Positions 27,104-38,464 of a stretch of 64,000 bases of DNA are shown piece by piece; position 1 is the stretch's first letter, and each line of letters begins with the position of its first letter. Position numbers and translations under genes: made by a program. The notes under the pieces were generated by a model. The model was not told the origin of the DNA. It saw nothing but the letters and a program-made list of their open reading frames with translations, and did no database searches. The DNA is from Aphelocoma coerulescens (lineage: Eukaryota; Chordata; Aves; Passeriformes; Corvidae), in assembly GCF_041296385.1 (NCBI RefSeq), contig NC_091020.1, positions 27,585,001 through 27,649,000 of the forward strand, read 5' to 3'.

Positions 27104-30100
27104 GAGCTTCAGAAACTCAGAATTAATACAGGCAAAAAAGAAAAGGAAAATCAAACCATTATCTTAACTCCTCCCTTTTGAATTATTGAGCTGTGGATCA
27201 TGAATTTCCAACATTTGCAGTGATAGAGAGAAACTTAGATTAGTCCAGTATTTATTTCTGTTCTGTATAAAGCAGCAATGGTCAAAACCATTCATGTTTG
27301 ACAAGGGTCTATTCCATTTGTAGATATTTTTTTGAGAAAGATGATCAAATTAAATGAACTACATAGTCATTCAAGCTACAAGTGGCTTTGTAATTTGCAC
27401 AAATTTATGAAAATTATTTACCCACTTGTAGTCAGTATCATCATCACCACTCTCTCCTCTTTAAATGAACTATGGTGTTTATTAGCTTCATTAACCAAGC
27501 TGTTTTGAATTAATATCAACCTCTACAGCCATAAGCTATTTTATCTGTGCCAGACTGGGATCTGCACCAAAACTGCAGTGGCATTATTATGTTATTTCCT
27601 GATGAAAGTGACATAAATGAAGATCTCTGCTGGCTGATACCTCCCTCTTACATGCTCATAGTTCTATGTCTTAGAAGAGATATAGCCTAGTCTAGGATCA
27701 AGAAGCAATTTCTAGTAGAGATATTAGCTAAGATCAAAGACAAAACTAGATGTTAATGAGTACAAAATATATACCCCATGCTTAGGAAAAGACAAGGTCT
27801 CTAGGAAGGGAAGGATGTAAAATCAGTGTGCACATGTGGCTCATAATTTGGAAGAACTTGTAATTATGAAAGAAGAAAAAATTAGAGCAACAGGAAGATA
27901 TTAGAGAGAGACCTGGGGACCTCTCTGTTACATATTTTCAAATAGAAAATGCATACTGTAATGAAACAGCAACTATACTGGCCAGATTTGTCCCTGTTAT
28001 TCCATCTCTTCGCTGATGTAAAGATCAGTAAGACCAGAACAGTAGCTGGGGGAGTTTTATACCCTCAATTTTCTTCTTTCTGCTGAATGACTGCATGACA
28101 TGCTGTTCCCAGCTACTAAATTATTTAGTATATCATCTGCAAACACCTGGAAAAATATTTCTTGCTTCATTTCAATCACTTGCATTTTATCCCCTAATTT
28201 ACTAACAGAGGAAGTAATAAAAGCTGTCATTCCAAATTACTCCTTCAGATTGTTTGAAATTACTTCAGTAATGTGTTACCTCAAAGCTATTTTAAAGAAT
28301 TCTTTCTCTTCATCTTGTTCACTACGGGATGTAACAAAAAAACTGTGAAACTAGAAGTGTGTTTAGAGGTTGCACTTCCTAAATAGTTAATTAAATTTTG
28401 TTATGGCTAATGGAGGAGAACTCAGAGGAACCATAATGGTCAATATATCTGTGGTATGTCTTTGTAAACTGGAATATATACTGCAGGAGAAAATTATAGT
28501 AACACTCTTATGTAACAGGGAAATTGTCTCTAGGGCACAGCAACCCTTAATAGAGAAAAATAGGTGCCAGAGAACCCGCAGTGAAATGTCAGCACTGGGC
28601 TGACACCTTTGGGTCCAAATTCATGAGCCTTTTCTCTCCAAGCTTAAAACACTAAACCAGACACAGCTCAATTAACAAGCAAGAGACAGGTTGTCCATGG
28701 GATGGGCTAAAGAGACACATCCCAGCTCTCAGGCTGTGTGTTCTGGACTTAAAACATGTTTTGGATGGACTACACTGCCCAGAAGTGTGAGTCCTGAGGC
28801 AAATGATGGCCACATGCCTCGATGAGCACAGCACTGGGTTTGGGGAGAGGTCTTGCCTCGGTCTGTGAATGTTTTCTGCCTGGGGCAGCATCCCCACAGC
28901 TGTGCCAGCCAGTGGGGCAGCATGAGAATCCCTGAATCCACCTTGGACACACTCAGTTGTTTTTCTGAAAGGCCCAAAGGCCACTTGTGCTAGTGCAGAT
29001 GATTCTCCTGGAGTGAGACAGGGGCTCTTTGCCCGGCTGCCTCCACCGGCGGCACAGTGGGACTGGGGAGCCAGCAAGGGCCAGCCATGGGCAAGAGGCA
29101 GAGGCGATGGTGTTTCAGCCAAAACCAGTAAGGGATGTGTTCCCACAGCATGCAGTGTCTCTGAAACCTGCATCAGCCACATTTTACAGCAGCTGCATGT
29201 TTTCAAAAGTGTGTTTAATCAGCAAGCCTCTGTGCAATTGGCTGCTCTAAAGTGCCACACAAATTTTGGTCACAGGTGAGCTGCTGCTTTGCATACTGGG
29301 AGTAGGGAAATCTCATACTGCTCACAGGACAATTCAGAAGGCAGACATCTGCAAAGGATGACAGCAACTAGGAAGTCTGTCTATTGGTTAGCAACAAACT
29401 GCATGTCTGTACACCCCTCTATGTCACTGTCATCTGCCAAGACACAGCATCTCACCCCTGGCCATCTGTACACTACAGAGAGGAGAGGGTACACAGCCAA
29501 GAGCTCATCCATGCTAGCAGGGACAGAATCCCTTGCTGCCAGGATGCCTTGTCCCCTTCCTCAGTCAAACTAGCAGCACAAATCCGTGGCACTGTAGTTT
29601 CTTATTTGACAGCTTTCAGCTCCTTTCTGAGACTGCTAAAGGAACATCTCTGTGACAAGCATTGAGCTTCAGCCCAGAAAGGAAGATAAAAAGACATTTC
29701 TGTCAAAACAGTGGCCTGGTTTTTCAAACCTGCCAGCCTGATACAACACTCCAAAATCTATATAATCTGACCTACATATGGTAACAACTTAAATTCAGAG
29801 TTATTCATCACTGATAAAACATAACAAACTTAGTGAGAAATAGGGAGGTGAGGAGATAATGACTGAATGCTTGGAAACTTGGATATCTACTTAAAAACAA
29901 GTATTTTTGAAAATGTTGGCTTATGTTAATATAGTAACAAACAGTGCTCTGAATTCTTCTGACTCTCAAGAAACAGCTTGCAGCCACACCATTGATTTTG
30001 AAGCCTGTCTGTTCTCACCCTGCTGTAGTAACACAGATCTTGGACAGAAGAGCATGGCATTGCTCATCCAAGCTCACTGTGGAAGTTTGTACTTGGGTAG

Positions 30101-30507
30101 AGAAATGAAAGCTCTCATCATTACACAGTTTACAGCAGTTTTCAGACAAAATCAGCAACCCATCATCCAGCCCTCTCTTGCTTTTCCCTTATTTCCATGC
30201 CACGCACTTCCAGTGCTTTACCTTGAGACAGCTGTGGCACAGGTCTGATCCCATGGTGCATCAATCCCATTGAATAAAAGAGCAGAAAACTACCTTGGCA
30301 AAAAGCAAAGCCCTTAATTGGGTTAGAAAGGCAAATTGGCTCCCCATGCAAACAGATGAGTGCCAGAGCCAAGGAAGGATGGAGAGGGATCTCACACTTT
30401 CATTTCAGTGAGCTGTGACCAGCTCAGCTGCCTCCTGGGTCTGCATCCCGAGCCTCACTGCAGGCACTACAGGAGCAAACAGCCCATCTTGCCTCTGAAG
30501 ATATCAG
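27104..30507. other. Non-coding DNA with a GC-richer patch
   Basis: AT-rich up to about 28,650, then a patch to about 29,280 visibly richer in G+C with some CpG (for example CCCGGCTGCC and CCACCGGCGGCAC near 29,030-29,055), then mixed DNA. CpG density is too low for a classic CpG-island promoter. No repeat family recognised. Confidence 0.5.
28652..29182 (-). other. Longest ATG-initiated open frame (176 codons), probably not a gene
   Basis: The frame runs from an ATG at 29182 (A at -3) to a stop at 28652. The product is rich in S, P, L, C and A, begins MWLMQVSETLHAVGTHPLLV and shows no signal peptide, membrane segment or domain that I recognise. The region is clearly richer in G+C than its surroundings, which makes stop codons rarer on both strands: two other open frames overlap on + (29013-29279 and 29029-29250). 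I see no upstream promoter or flanking splice structure. It could be part of an untranslated exon or a decayed repeat. Confidence 0.1.
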
Positions 30508-30601
30508 TGCTGACAAGGAAGACATGAGAGGGCTTAGGAAAAACAATATTTGTAGGGAAGTCATTTGCCTGTTATCACACAACCATTCAATGACAGAGCT
30601 G
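30508..30601 (-). mobile_element. Probable ancient MIR-type SINE remnant
   Basis: The segment AAGTCATTTGCCTGTTATCA, followed by CACAACCATTCAATGACAGA and GCTG, parallels the core-side part of the reverse complement of MIR, which reads as aagtgacttgcccaaggtca, then cacagctagtaagtggcaga and gctg. The upstream GACAAGGAAGACATGAGAGG could correspond to the neighbouring 'gatgaggaaactgaggcaca' part, separated by an insertion. MIR copies are old enough to be shared among amniotes and are known at low density in birds. The match is by eye over about 45 well-aligned bases, and the left boundary is approximate. Confidence 0.42.
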
Positions 30602-33600
30602 TTTACCAAGAGCCCTCACACAGCAGTGTTTGAACAGAACTATTATCCTTAGCATCAAATATATTTTAATTTTTTTGAGAATTTTTTTTTTTCTGTATGC
30701 AGTCATCTTTTCTCTTTAAAATAGCTTCTTCTTGATCAGCTGGAGTGTGGTCAAAACATGTTGACTACATCATAAATCACACGCAACAACCTGCCAGAGG
30801 CTAAATGTGAGAAAACACATGCAATGAAAACTCCAAATGAAACACTGAAAAATAAGAGCCATGGAGAAACAGAAAGCTATTTCTTTTAGTGTGAAAATCC
30901 TGCTACCATATTTTTAAATTCACAGTGGAAATAGTTTCCAGCAATCAAAGTCAGGGAGATTGGATCTGTGTGGAAGGGAAGTAAATCAGCCCCACAGAAA
31001 TGTATGTGATATTCTTCAAAATGCAGGAAATTTGAAAGGTGTGCCAGAAACCCCCATGTAAGTTGATCTCAATGAGTATTTGCAACTATTTCTCATGTGA
31101 AAAAACTCCAGATAACACAATGCAGATGTTTTACAATAGCTAAACTTTTAAAACTATTTAATAATCATTTTCTAACCGTAAGGAAATGAATTACACGTAT
31201 TTCTGGCCCACCTAAGAGACAAATGTTATAAGGCTCAAACTTTATAAATCTGCAGCCTGCAGCAGATTTTATTATTTTGCCCTTGGGCTACTAATGAGTG
31301 CCTGAGTTTACCAGCATTTGAAGACATTTATATGGCTAATGAGAGCATTCATGGTTACCTAAGAAGAGATAAATAAAATTAAGGCTATAAGCCTTCATCC
31401 TTCAAGGCAAAGGAAAAAAAATTCTTTGGTGGTAAACTATTCCATGAAGACCTGAGGTAAAATCTTGGCCTTGTTAAAGTTAGAATTCCTCCAAAATAGC
31501 TGTGGTTTTACCTCAGCCTTGCTTAATTATGCAGCTTTCCCTGACTTCATTAGGCTATTCATCATCTGCAGAGCTGCTTATTCTTTCTCACAGCACCTGA
31601 AAACAACCAGCATAGCTACAGATAGGCAGCTGGTATGATTTTATGTATAAACTGTAATGACAATTTCTGTATTCCTTTCATGTCTGTTTTAGAGAATTGA
31701 AATTAAATATTAGATCTGATTAGGAACAGATAGGCTATTATTTTGACTGGCCCTAGGACTATTAAATTCCTTGCTATGTGGCAAGAGCACAGTACAGCAC
31801 ATGCCCATCTCGCTGCATCATCCTGCTCCCAGGGAGCAGCACAAGGTGTTGAGTTATTCATGGAGAAACTCTGCTCCAGTGCCAGCCTGAAATCCTTTGC
31901 ATCACCCTCAGAGCAGGATCCCTGAAATGCCCCAGCATTGCCTGACACGTGTCATTAGTCCTGACTGGCATCTTGCAAGCCGGTTCTTACTTGCAGAACC
32001 CTACAAGCAGGCTCTCCTGACTCCCACTCTCTTTGCCATCTGTCAGCTGTTCCCCAGGGCACAGACAAGCACCAAAGCTCACTGCCTCATCCTCTGTTTT
32101 CCACCTCCTTGGCCCTCTCACAGACACACACCTCTCCCTGCTGTTTCTCCCCCAGCAGCTCTGCCTCCAGCCTGTTGCTTTATTTCCTCCACCAATGTGG
32201 CAGGCACGCAGTAAAACAACACGGGGCTTCCAAAGGGTGGGTCTCCCATAAAAGCCTCTGTTTGAGCTGGCAGTTCTGCAGGATATACCCAGGCAGGTCT
32301 TTGGTAAATGTAATGCAGAGCCAGATGCTGAAGCTTTCCTGCTTGTCTTGGTACCGTATCCAGCAGCCCACATAACTCATCGTGATTATTCTGCATTGTG
32401 ACAGGATTTGGGGTTGCTCTTTTCATGTTTGCCAGTATGAGCCAGGACAACATTACTCCTTTAATTCCATAATGAAGCATGACTCTAAAGTGCATTTAAA
32501 TGCTGGAAGATAACACTCTCCCAGTGCTGCTGGTCATAGCACCCCCTCCATGTAGCCATCCACCCTGTGAGGCCTCATGTACGGGGTATTCTCCCTAGTA
32601 AAGTACTAAGATGATTGAATATTAGAGAACTAAAGTGATGTATTGAATTAAAGCCATTTCTTTCTCCCATTATGTGCTTACACCCCTCGGTTCTTTCTAT
32701 AAGGGTGGAAAGAGAGAGAAATCCAGTTGACAGATAAGACATTTACCACAGAGCAAGGGGTGAGAGAGAAAAATAAATGTATGCACCTGCTTCTTGACTT
32801 CTACATAAGAAAAGTTAGGAAAAAAGTTGTGAACATAGTGAAATACTTATAAACCCTGCATAACAGGAGTCCTGAGACTGGTCAGTCTTTTACTGACTAA
32901 CTTCTTCCAAGAATCTTGCTGCACAAATTGTTAAGGGGTAATTCTCAAAAGCTATTAAAGAAATAGGTGCTCATTACACTTGATTTTAAAGGAATTTCAG
33001 TGTAAAATCCCCTCCAGCTCTTGAAAATCTGGGCTCAGCATTAATAAGCCTTATTTTCTGTTCTCTGAAATTGAGCTTCTTATCCAGTTCCTTAAAGACT
33101 TTCTGTACCTGTGGATGAGGGTTATACAGTGCTGCTTTTAGTATCCAAGCCTGACCAATAACACAAGGAAAACCCCACGACAAACAAGTTACACCAACTC
33201 AATTTTTGCAGAAAGCTGAAGCAAAACCTTCATTTCCTTTCTGGATGTTCAGCTTGAGACCCAGATCTTTTAACAAAAAAAGGTCCCCTTTGTATCTCCT
33301 CATGCTTTTGTCCCAGGTACATTGAAGCTATCCTGTGAATATATTGCTGAATATACACAGAGAACCATGTATCCTTTGACTGTGACTGGCTTTAGAGGTG
33401 ATATCAGAGAGCTGATAGCTCCTCCCTTTGGGCTGGATAAGGTCAGGGTGAAGCAACCTGCCAGCCAGCTGAAGGGATATCACCACAGCTGGCCAAGATT
33501 GAGCCAACAGCAGAACCACACCAGCCTTATGGGCAAAATATAATTCCTTGAGTGGGGAAGATAACTGCTCTAACTCACAAATCTGTTCACACTCCTCTCA

Positions 33601-33653
33601 TTTCCAGTAGTGTGAAGTGTCTGTTCCTTCAACTATATTGTACAGGCACTAGG
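30602..33653. other. Non-coding DNA with a second GC-richer patch
   Basis: The part at about 31,780-32,400 is richer in G+C, with CCTCC/CTGCC-type pyrimidine tracts and several overlapping open frames on both strands (the longest at 32118-32495 on -, 125 codons). None has a recognisable product; mutual overlap in several frames points to composition and not coding. AT-rich DNA lies on both sides. Confidence 0.5.
31244..31272. other. Hairpin, 8-bp perfect stem plus 2 bp after a bulge
   Basis: AAATCTGC (31246-31253), loop AGCCTGCA, GCAGATTT (31262-31269), extended by TA/TA pairing beyond one bulged T. It lies in an AT-rich block without recognisable repeats. Possibly part of a conserved non-coding element, but conservation cannot be tested here. 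Confidence 0.5.
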
Positions 33654-33674
33654 AAAAAAAAAAAAAAAAAAAAA
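33654..33674 (+). repeat. Poly(A) tract, 21 A
   Basis: Run of 21 A followed by CAACAAAAAATCCCC, so the low-complexity tract continues weakly to about 33685. No AATAAA is visible in the 40 nt upstream, and no repeat family is recognised on the left. Confidence 0.9.
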
Positions 33675-34653
33675 CAACAAAAAATCCCCAATGAATCAGC
33701 AAAAGAAACTTTCCCAAAGTGTGGCAGCATTGGCACTCTAGGGAGCAAACCTCAAAGCTTGTGAAATTCTTGTAGGTGGGGAAGTTAAAATACCTTTATC
33801 ACTATTCCCCATGCCCTAGGATGGATATGAGGTTACACAGTTAAGCAGAATTCAGTTTTGAATCTCCAATTGTTCAGACTTGGAGAGGTTAGTTCTTTGC
33901 CCATTTATTCAGGACACAGGGTTCTCAGTCAAAGCTCATCTGCACTGTCACACAGGTTTACAGAAATGGATATCAAACATTAAAATGCAATCTTGCTGTA
34001 ACAGCTGGGTATTGAGCTCTCAAGAGAGCGTGGTGATTCACAGCCCTACTTTTCTCCATGGATGGCCCTAATTTATCTGCAAGTCTCTCAGTTGTTCTAA
34101 AGGACCACCCTTGGATGGAATTACAAAGAGTTCTTTTTCGTCTCAGGCAGGGAAATATTTCAGTTCTTCAACTTGTTCTGTCCACAGTGCACAAATTTCT
34201 AAAGACAGTGGCCTAGCACTAACCTGTGCCTTTTCTTCAAATTAGTTTTGACAAAAGAAAAGTACTAACAACTGCACATATCGTTTTACTGTCTTGTTGT
34301 CAGAAAGCACAGTTTCTTCTTTGACAAGTCTAAAGCTCCTGTACTTTTATCTCTACTCACTTAATCTTCCCGTGTCATCTGGGGCAAGGAAAGAAGCCAA
34401 ACAGACAACAAGGAAAGAAACTGATGTTCTTCCACCTTCCACCTTTTTTTTTTTAAATCATCAATAGCAGTATGATTGATTCCTGCAGGTAGGTAGAACA
34501 CTATGTGTGACTTGGAATAATCCCCATAAACTTCAGCTGTTCCAACGTTAACTGCACCAAGAGTCAAACATGAAGCTGATCCATCTCTTGCTTTCCCTCT
34601 ATTGTTTCATGGTGCTTCTGTCCTTTCTCCTTTTCCCCATCTTATCAATTATC

Positions 34654-34675
34654 CCATGAAAAACACTTTTCATGG
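34654..34675. other. Perfect hairpin, 9-bp stem and 4-nt loop
   Basis: CCATGAAAA, loop ACAC, TTTTCATGG. The stem is perfect and ends in A/T pairs at the loop. It does not resemble a pol III or known small RNA gene. A few such hairpins are expected by chance in a window this size. Confidence 0.6.
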
Positions 34676-34799
34676 ACACTAGCAACTGATATGAAGGAAT
34701 TGCACATCGTCTCACCTCACTGTGCCATCATGGAGCAGCAGCCCCATCTGGGGACAGCAGAGCAGTGTGCTGTGTCCTCTAATCTCAACACAACCTCAC

Positions 34800-34928
34800 T
34801 GATGTTTTGTCTCTGACCAAACCAGCCCCACACGAGCAGGATGGCACCTGCACAGGCCACTTTCCTGACAAAACTCTCCAGGTGATGCTCCTTGCTGGAT
34901 ATATTTTGCAGTTTGCTGTTGCTGTGTG
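34800..34928 (-). other. Exon-like open segment, minus strand (unrecognised)
   Basis: On the minus strand the acceptor AACCTTTCTGTTTTGCCCAG precedes and the donor GTGAGG follows a 129-nt segment, a multiple of three, open in one frame. The peptide includes SKLQNISSKEHHLESFVRKV and a short hydrophobic stretch. A second donor GTGAGG would extend the exon to 34721 with the frame still open. No family recognised; pseudo-exon is the likeliest explanation. Confidence 0.14.
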
Positions 34929-37559
34929 CTGGGCAAAACAGAAAGGTTATCACAGGTAAGCAAGGACCACAAAGCTGAAATAAACAGTGAAAAACCCTTT
35001 GTCTACTGCTGTGTTTGTTTTACAGATAAACAGTCCAAAATTAGGTTAAACTAAAATCCCTGCTATCAAAGCTACCTCTTTTTTCATAATCTCTATGTAC
35101 CTTTTTCAGAAAAATACAGGATTTAGTTCCTGTGTGGAAGCAGAGTGGTCTTAAATGAAGAGAATTAGGGATGGAAAATCACAAAGATTTTCTATAAAAT
35201 CTATTTGTCCAATACCCTATCATCAGTGTTTTGTTAAATACATATTAGGATACAGAGAAAGTGCAGGAAATACTTGGTTACCTAGAAAGATACCATCATA
35301 TAGAGACATATAGTGATACATGAGTCCAGAAAAATTCCTTTGGAGATAAATAATACATCAAAAGCATTCAATAACTCCCAATACAAGAGAAAGTAAGGCT
35401 GAATTGTTTTCCTTCACCAAAGACTTCCTGTGTGTGGACAAAAGAATCCAACTGCTGGTCAAATATGATATGACATATTGCAAATGGAAAATTTGTTTTG
35501 GATTGCTAGAGACTTTTCAGCTAAACACTAAGATTAACTAGTTCAGCAATTAATTATTTTTTACCTAATTAAAATCTTGAGAAAATTCATTAAGTGATCT
35601 GTCATACAACTTGCAGACTGTTCAGACAGTTCAAATAGGCTTTATTAGCATGCCATGAATAAGTATTTATGATTTTTAAAAAAATCTAAAGAAATAGATC
35701 TAGATAAATCTAAAGATTGAGCCTTATGGAAGTAATGTAGTATAACTTTTCTTGAAATTATAGGGCACAATGTCCTTGGTTATATTTGCTTACAAACTTG
35801 GCTTCCCAAGGGGCATTTTAAGACACCTGGGTGTATGTGTATATATATAAGAAGATAAAACCAAAACTGTGTATCTGAACAAACTACCTTTGGAACCATG
35901 CTAACTTATGAGAGATCTCAGACTAACATTCCTATATTAATTATAAATTCCTTTTTTTGTTTTCTTCAGCTTGGCAATACTGTAATCTAAATTTATTGAT
36001 TTATATCGTATTCTTGAGGAATTTTATTTGGAAGCTGAGCATAATTGGTCATTGCAAACATGGCTTGCTTTGGGTCTAGCACAGGATTTCCAGCTAAGGA
36101 GAGACCTTTCCATTTCTCCTGAAATGAAATGTACTTTCTTGCTGTTTGTAAAATGATTTTCTGCAGACAGTCACACCCTAGAGCAGCAAAGCACATGTTT
36201 GAACTTGCAGTTTCTAACCTGAATGGGACATGACATGCTTTTATCTGAGTGCAGAAGTGGATGTCTTCAGTGATAATAAACTTTACATTAAGCACACTGA
36301 CAGAAGGATCTTCCTGAAGTGAAATCTGTATTTACAGTTTCCTAAACATCTGAACTCCTGCCACTATTATCCCCAAGGACTCTTATAATATGGTCTGAAA
36401 CTGAAATCTTCATTAGCATGTACACCACGTGCAGCTTCTCCTCAACAGTTGCTTACAAATTAGATGGAGCAGGGACTGTCTCTGACCTTCAGTTAATTAT
36501 TTGATACCACTACTGAATTTCAAGAACTCCAGAGGTTGTCTCTTAGAAAACACTTGTTGTATACCTGAGGAGCAGCAAAGGACACAAGGTCATCCATTTA
36601 ATAGGATAGTACCAGCATCCTGTGCTGAAGACTGCAAAGCAATCCTGCACTCAGCACCACCAGTTAGAAGGAAGAACGAGCGATTCACAGGGAAGGGGGA
36701 AAATTTTACATTTTTCAGAAAGTTCCATGACACAAACTTTAACAGATCATTAAGGATTTCCTCCACAGGAATCCTGACTTAAATCCTGTTGACTTTTTTC
36801 CTAGATCAACATAGCAGAGACAGTTCAGTGAGGTGAGAACTTTTCTGACCACAGTAACTGTAGAAATAATTTTATTTATGGGCACACCTCACCTGAGGTC
36901 GTGCTTCTGAATGTGGTTTGTTTGATCTATCCAAACACAAACTGACAAACAGAGTAGTATTCATATCAGCAGCAATTTCCTCAAGTCCTCCTTGATGGGC
37001 AGCCACCTTAGAGTACACACAGGTGTTACAGCCTTGTTATAAGCCTTGAGGGAACTCAGGTTATTAAAACTGTTATGCTAATATTAGCCATAGTAATAAA
37101 AGCACATTATTTCACTCCACTGACTTTTATTTGACCACCCATGTGTTTCTAATTTGCCTTTTAAAAGCTATCCTAAATTTATTATTTACTCTTATTCATT
37201 CCCTATAATACAGGAGTATGAAAAAAAACCCCAAACCAACAAAACCCAGTTATGCAATGTCACAGTCAGCTGAAGAAAGTCCCAAAGAATTAACTGTGTT
37301 CCAGGAAATGCAATTGGAGGGAGTGAAGCCCTGTGCTTGGCAAAGAAACTCAAGTCTCTAAAGACATCCCTATTTCACTGAGGTACCTACGTATTCCCTC
37401 CAAGACAGATGTGTGGTGGATTTGTGAGGAAGTGAGGCTGGCCAGGAAGATTGGAGAAAAATACGTCCAGAAAGAAATACAGTCCTGTCATGTACAAATA
37501 TACTGCACAAAAGAAAAACACAGAACAACCATATAGCTCTCTCATCTAACTCTCTATCC

Positions 37560-37573
37560 AAAAAAAAAAAAAA
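37560..37573 (+). repeat. Short poly(A) tract, 14 A
   Basis: Run of 14 A after CTCTATCC and before GGGTGTAAC. A simple mononucleotide repeat with nothing else recognised beside it. Confidence 0.85.
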
Positions 37574-38454
37574 GGGTGTAACTTACAGTACTAAGTAGAA
37601 TTCCTGAGGCCAAATTATTCTTTGCAAGATGTGGGACTTCAGGTGATGTCTCTTAGAGGATGCTAAGTTCACACCCATATTTTTGACAGAGGAGAGATGT
37701 GCAAAGAAATCCACCTCCCATCGTCTCAAGCACTTTCTCCTACTGTTTGTTACCTGACCTACTGCTCTATCAGCAGTTTGTCATCCTGAAAAGCCTCATC
37801 CCCCCCAAAACTCGAACTCTAAGTGAGAGGAGACCTGGACCTTAAGTTTTGAAACAAATAATTAGAATAACTCTTTCGGCAATGACTAGAGAATCATAGC
37901 AGAGGGGAAAAGTCAGACAAGTTTTCAGGACAGCTTTTCCCATTTTCTGCTGAGCAAAGCTTCCTCAACCACAGGTGACAGCTACTTACAGTAGCATCAA
38001 AACAGCTTCATTTTGGCTTAAATCTTGCTTTGCCTTGTGCCTGAACTTACTCAACACCAGCATCAAGAGATAGAAAAGTGGTACCAAGGTTTATAATGCT
38101 CAGACCCCTGTCAGAAAACAGAACTTGCATCCAGCTTTTAAGAATAACACTGAAGACACCTCTGTTTTCATTATTGCAGTCCAGATGAAAGACCAGAAAA
38201 CATCTGCAGACTCCATAGGGTGTCGACCAGCCCTCCAGGACAAAAACACTGCTTTGCTGATCAAATCCAAGCCCAGAATTTTGTCACTGCTCTGCTGTGT
38301 TCCAAAAGGGAAATACAAACCAATCTTTTACACATTCAGCCTTTAACTTTGAGACTCCATATAGAACAGGAAGTATTTTCAATCACACACATTAAGCACT
38401 AAATGACAGAAGATTAATGAATAGAAAAGAAAGAAATGACAGGAAGGCATTTGT

Positions 38455-38464
38455 GGGGGGGGGG
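38455..38464 (+). repeat. Poly(G) tract, 10 G
   Basis: Uninterrupted run of ten G followed by AGGAAAC. Unusually long for G in AT-rich bird DNA and prone to sequencing and length errors. Confidence 0.85.

Noticed and set aside
32118..32495. 125-codon minus-strand frame
   Set aside because: Lies in a GC-richer patch where four other frames are open at once on both strands; composition explains it. Product not recognisable.
32986..33183. Minus-strand frame with acceptor (TTATTGGTCAG) and donor (CACAG-GTACAG) giving a 43-nt exon
   Set aside because: Too short to support, and micro-exon-like pseudo-sites are frequent. The peptide was not recognised.
33831..33905. MIR-like similarity (GAGGTTACACAGTTAAGCAG and GAGAGGTTAGTTCTTTGCCC)
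   Set aside because: The two matching pieces are in the wrong order for one MIR copy and each is short; chance similarity cannot be excluded.
35993..36295. 100-codon minus-strand frame with internal acceptor-like sites
   Set aside because: Looks faintly protein-like near its C-terminus but has no recognised domain. About ten frames of this length are expected by chance in an AT-rich window of this size.
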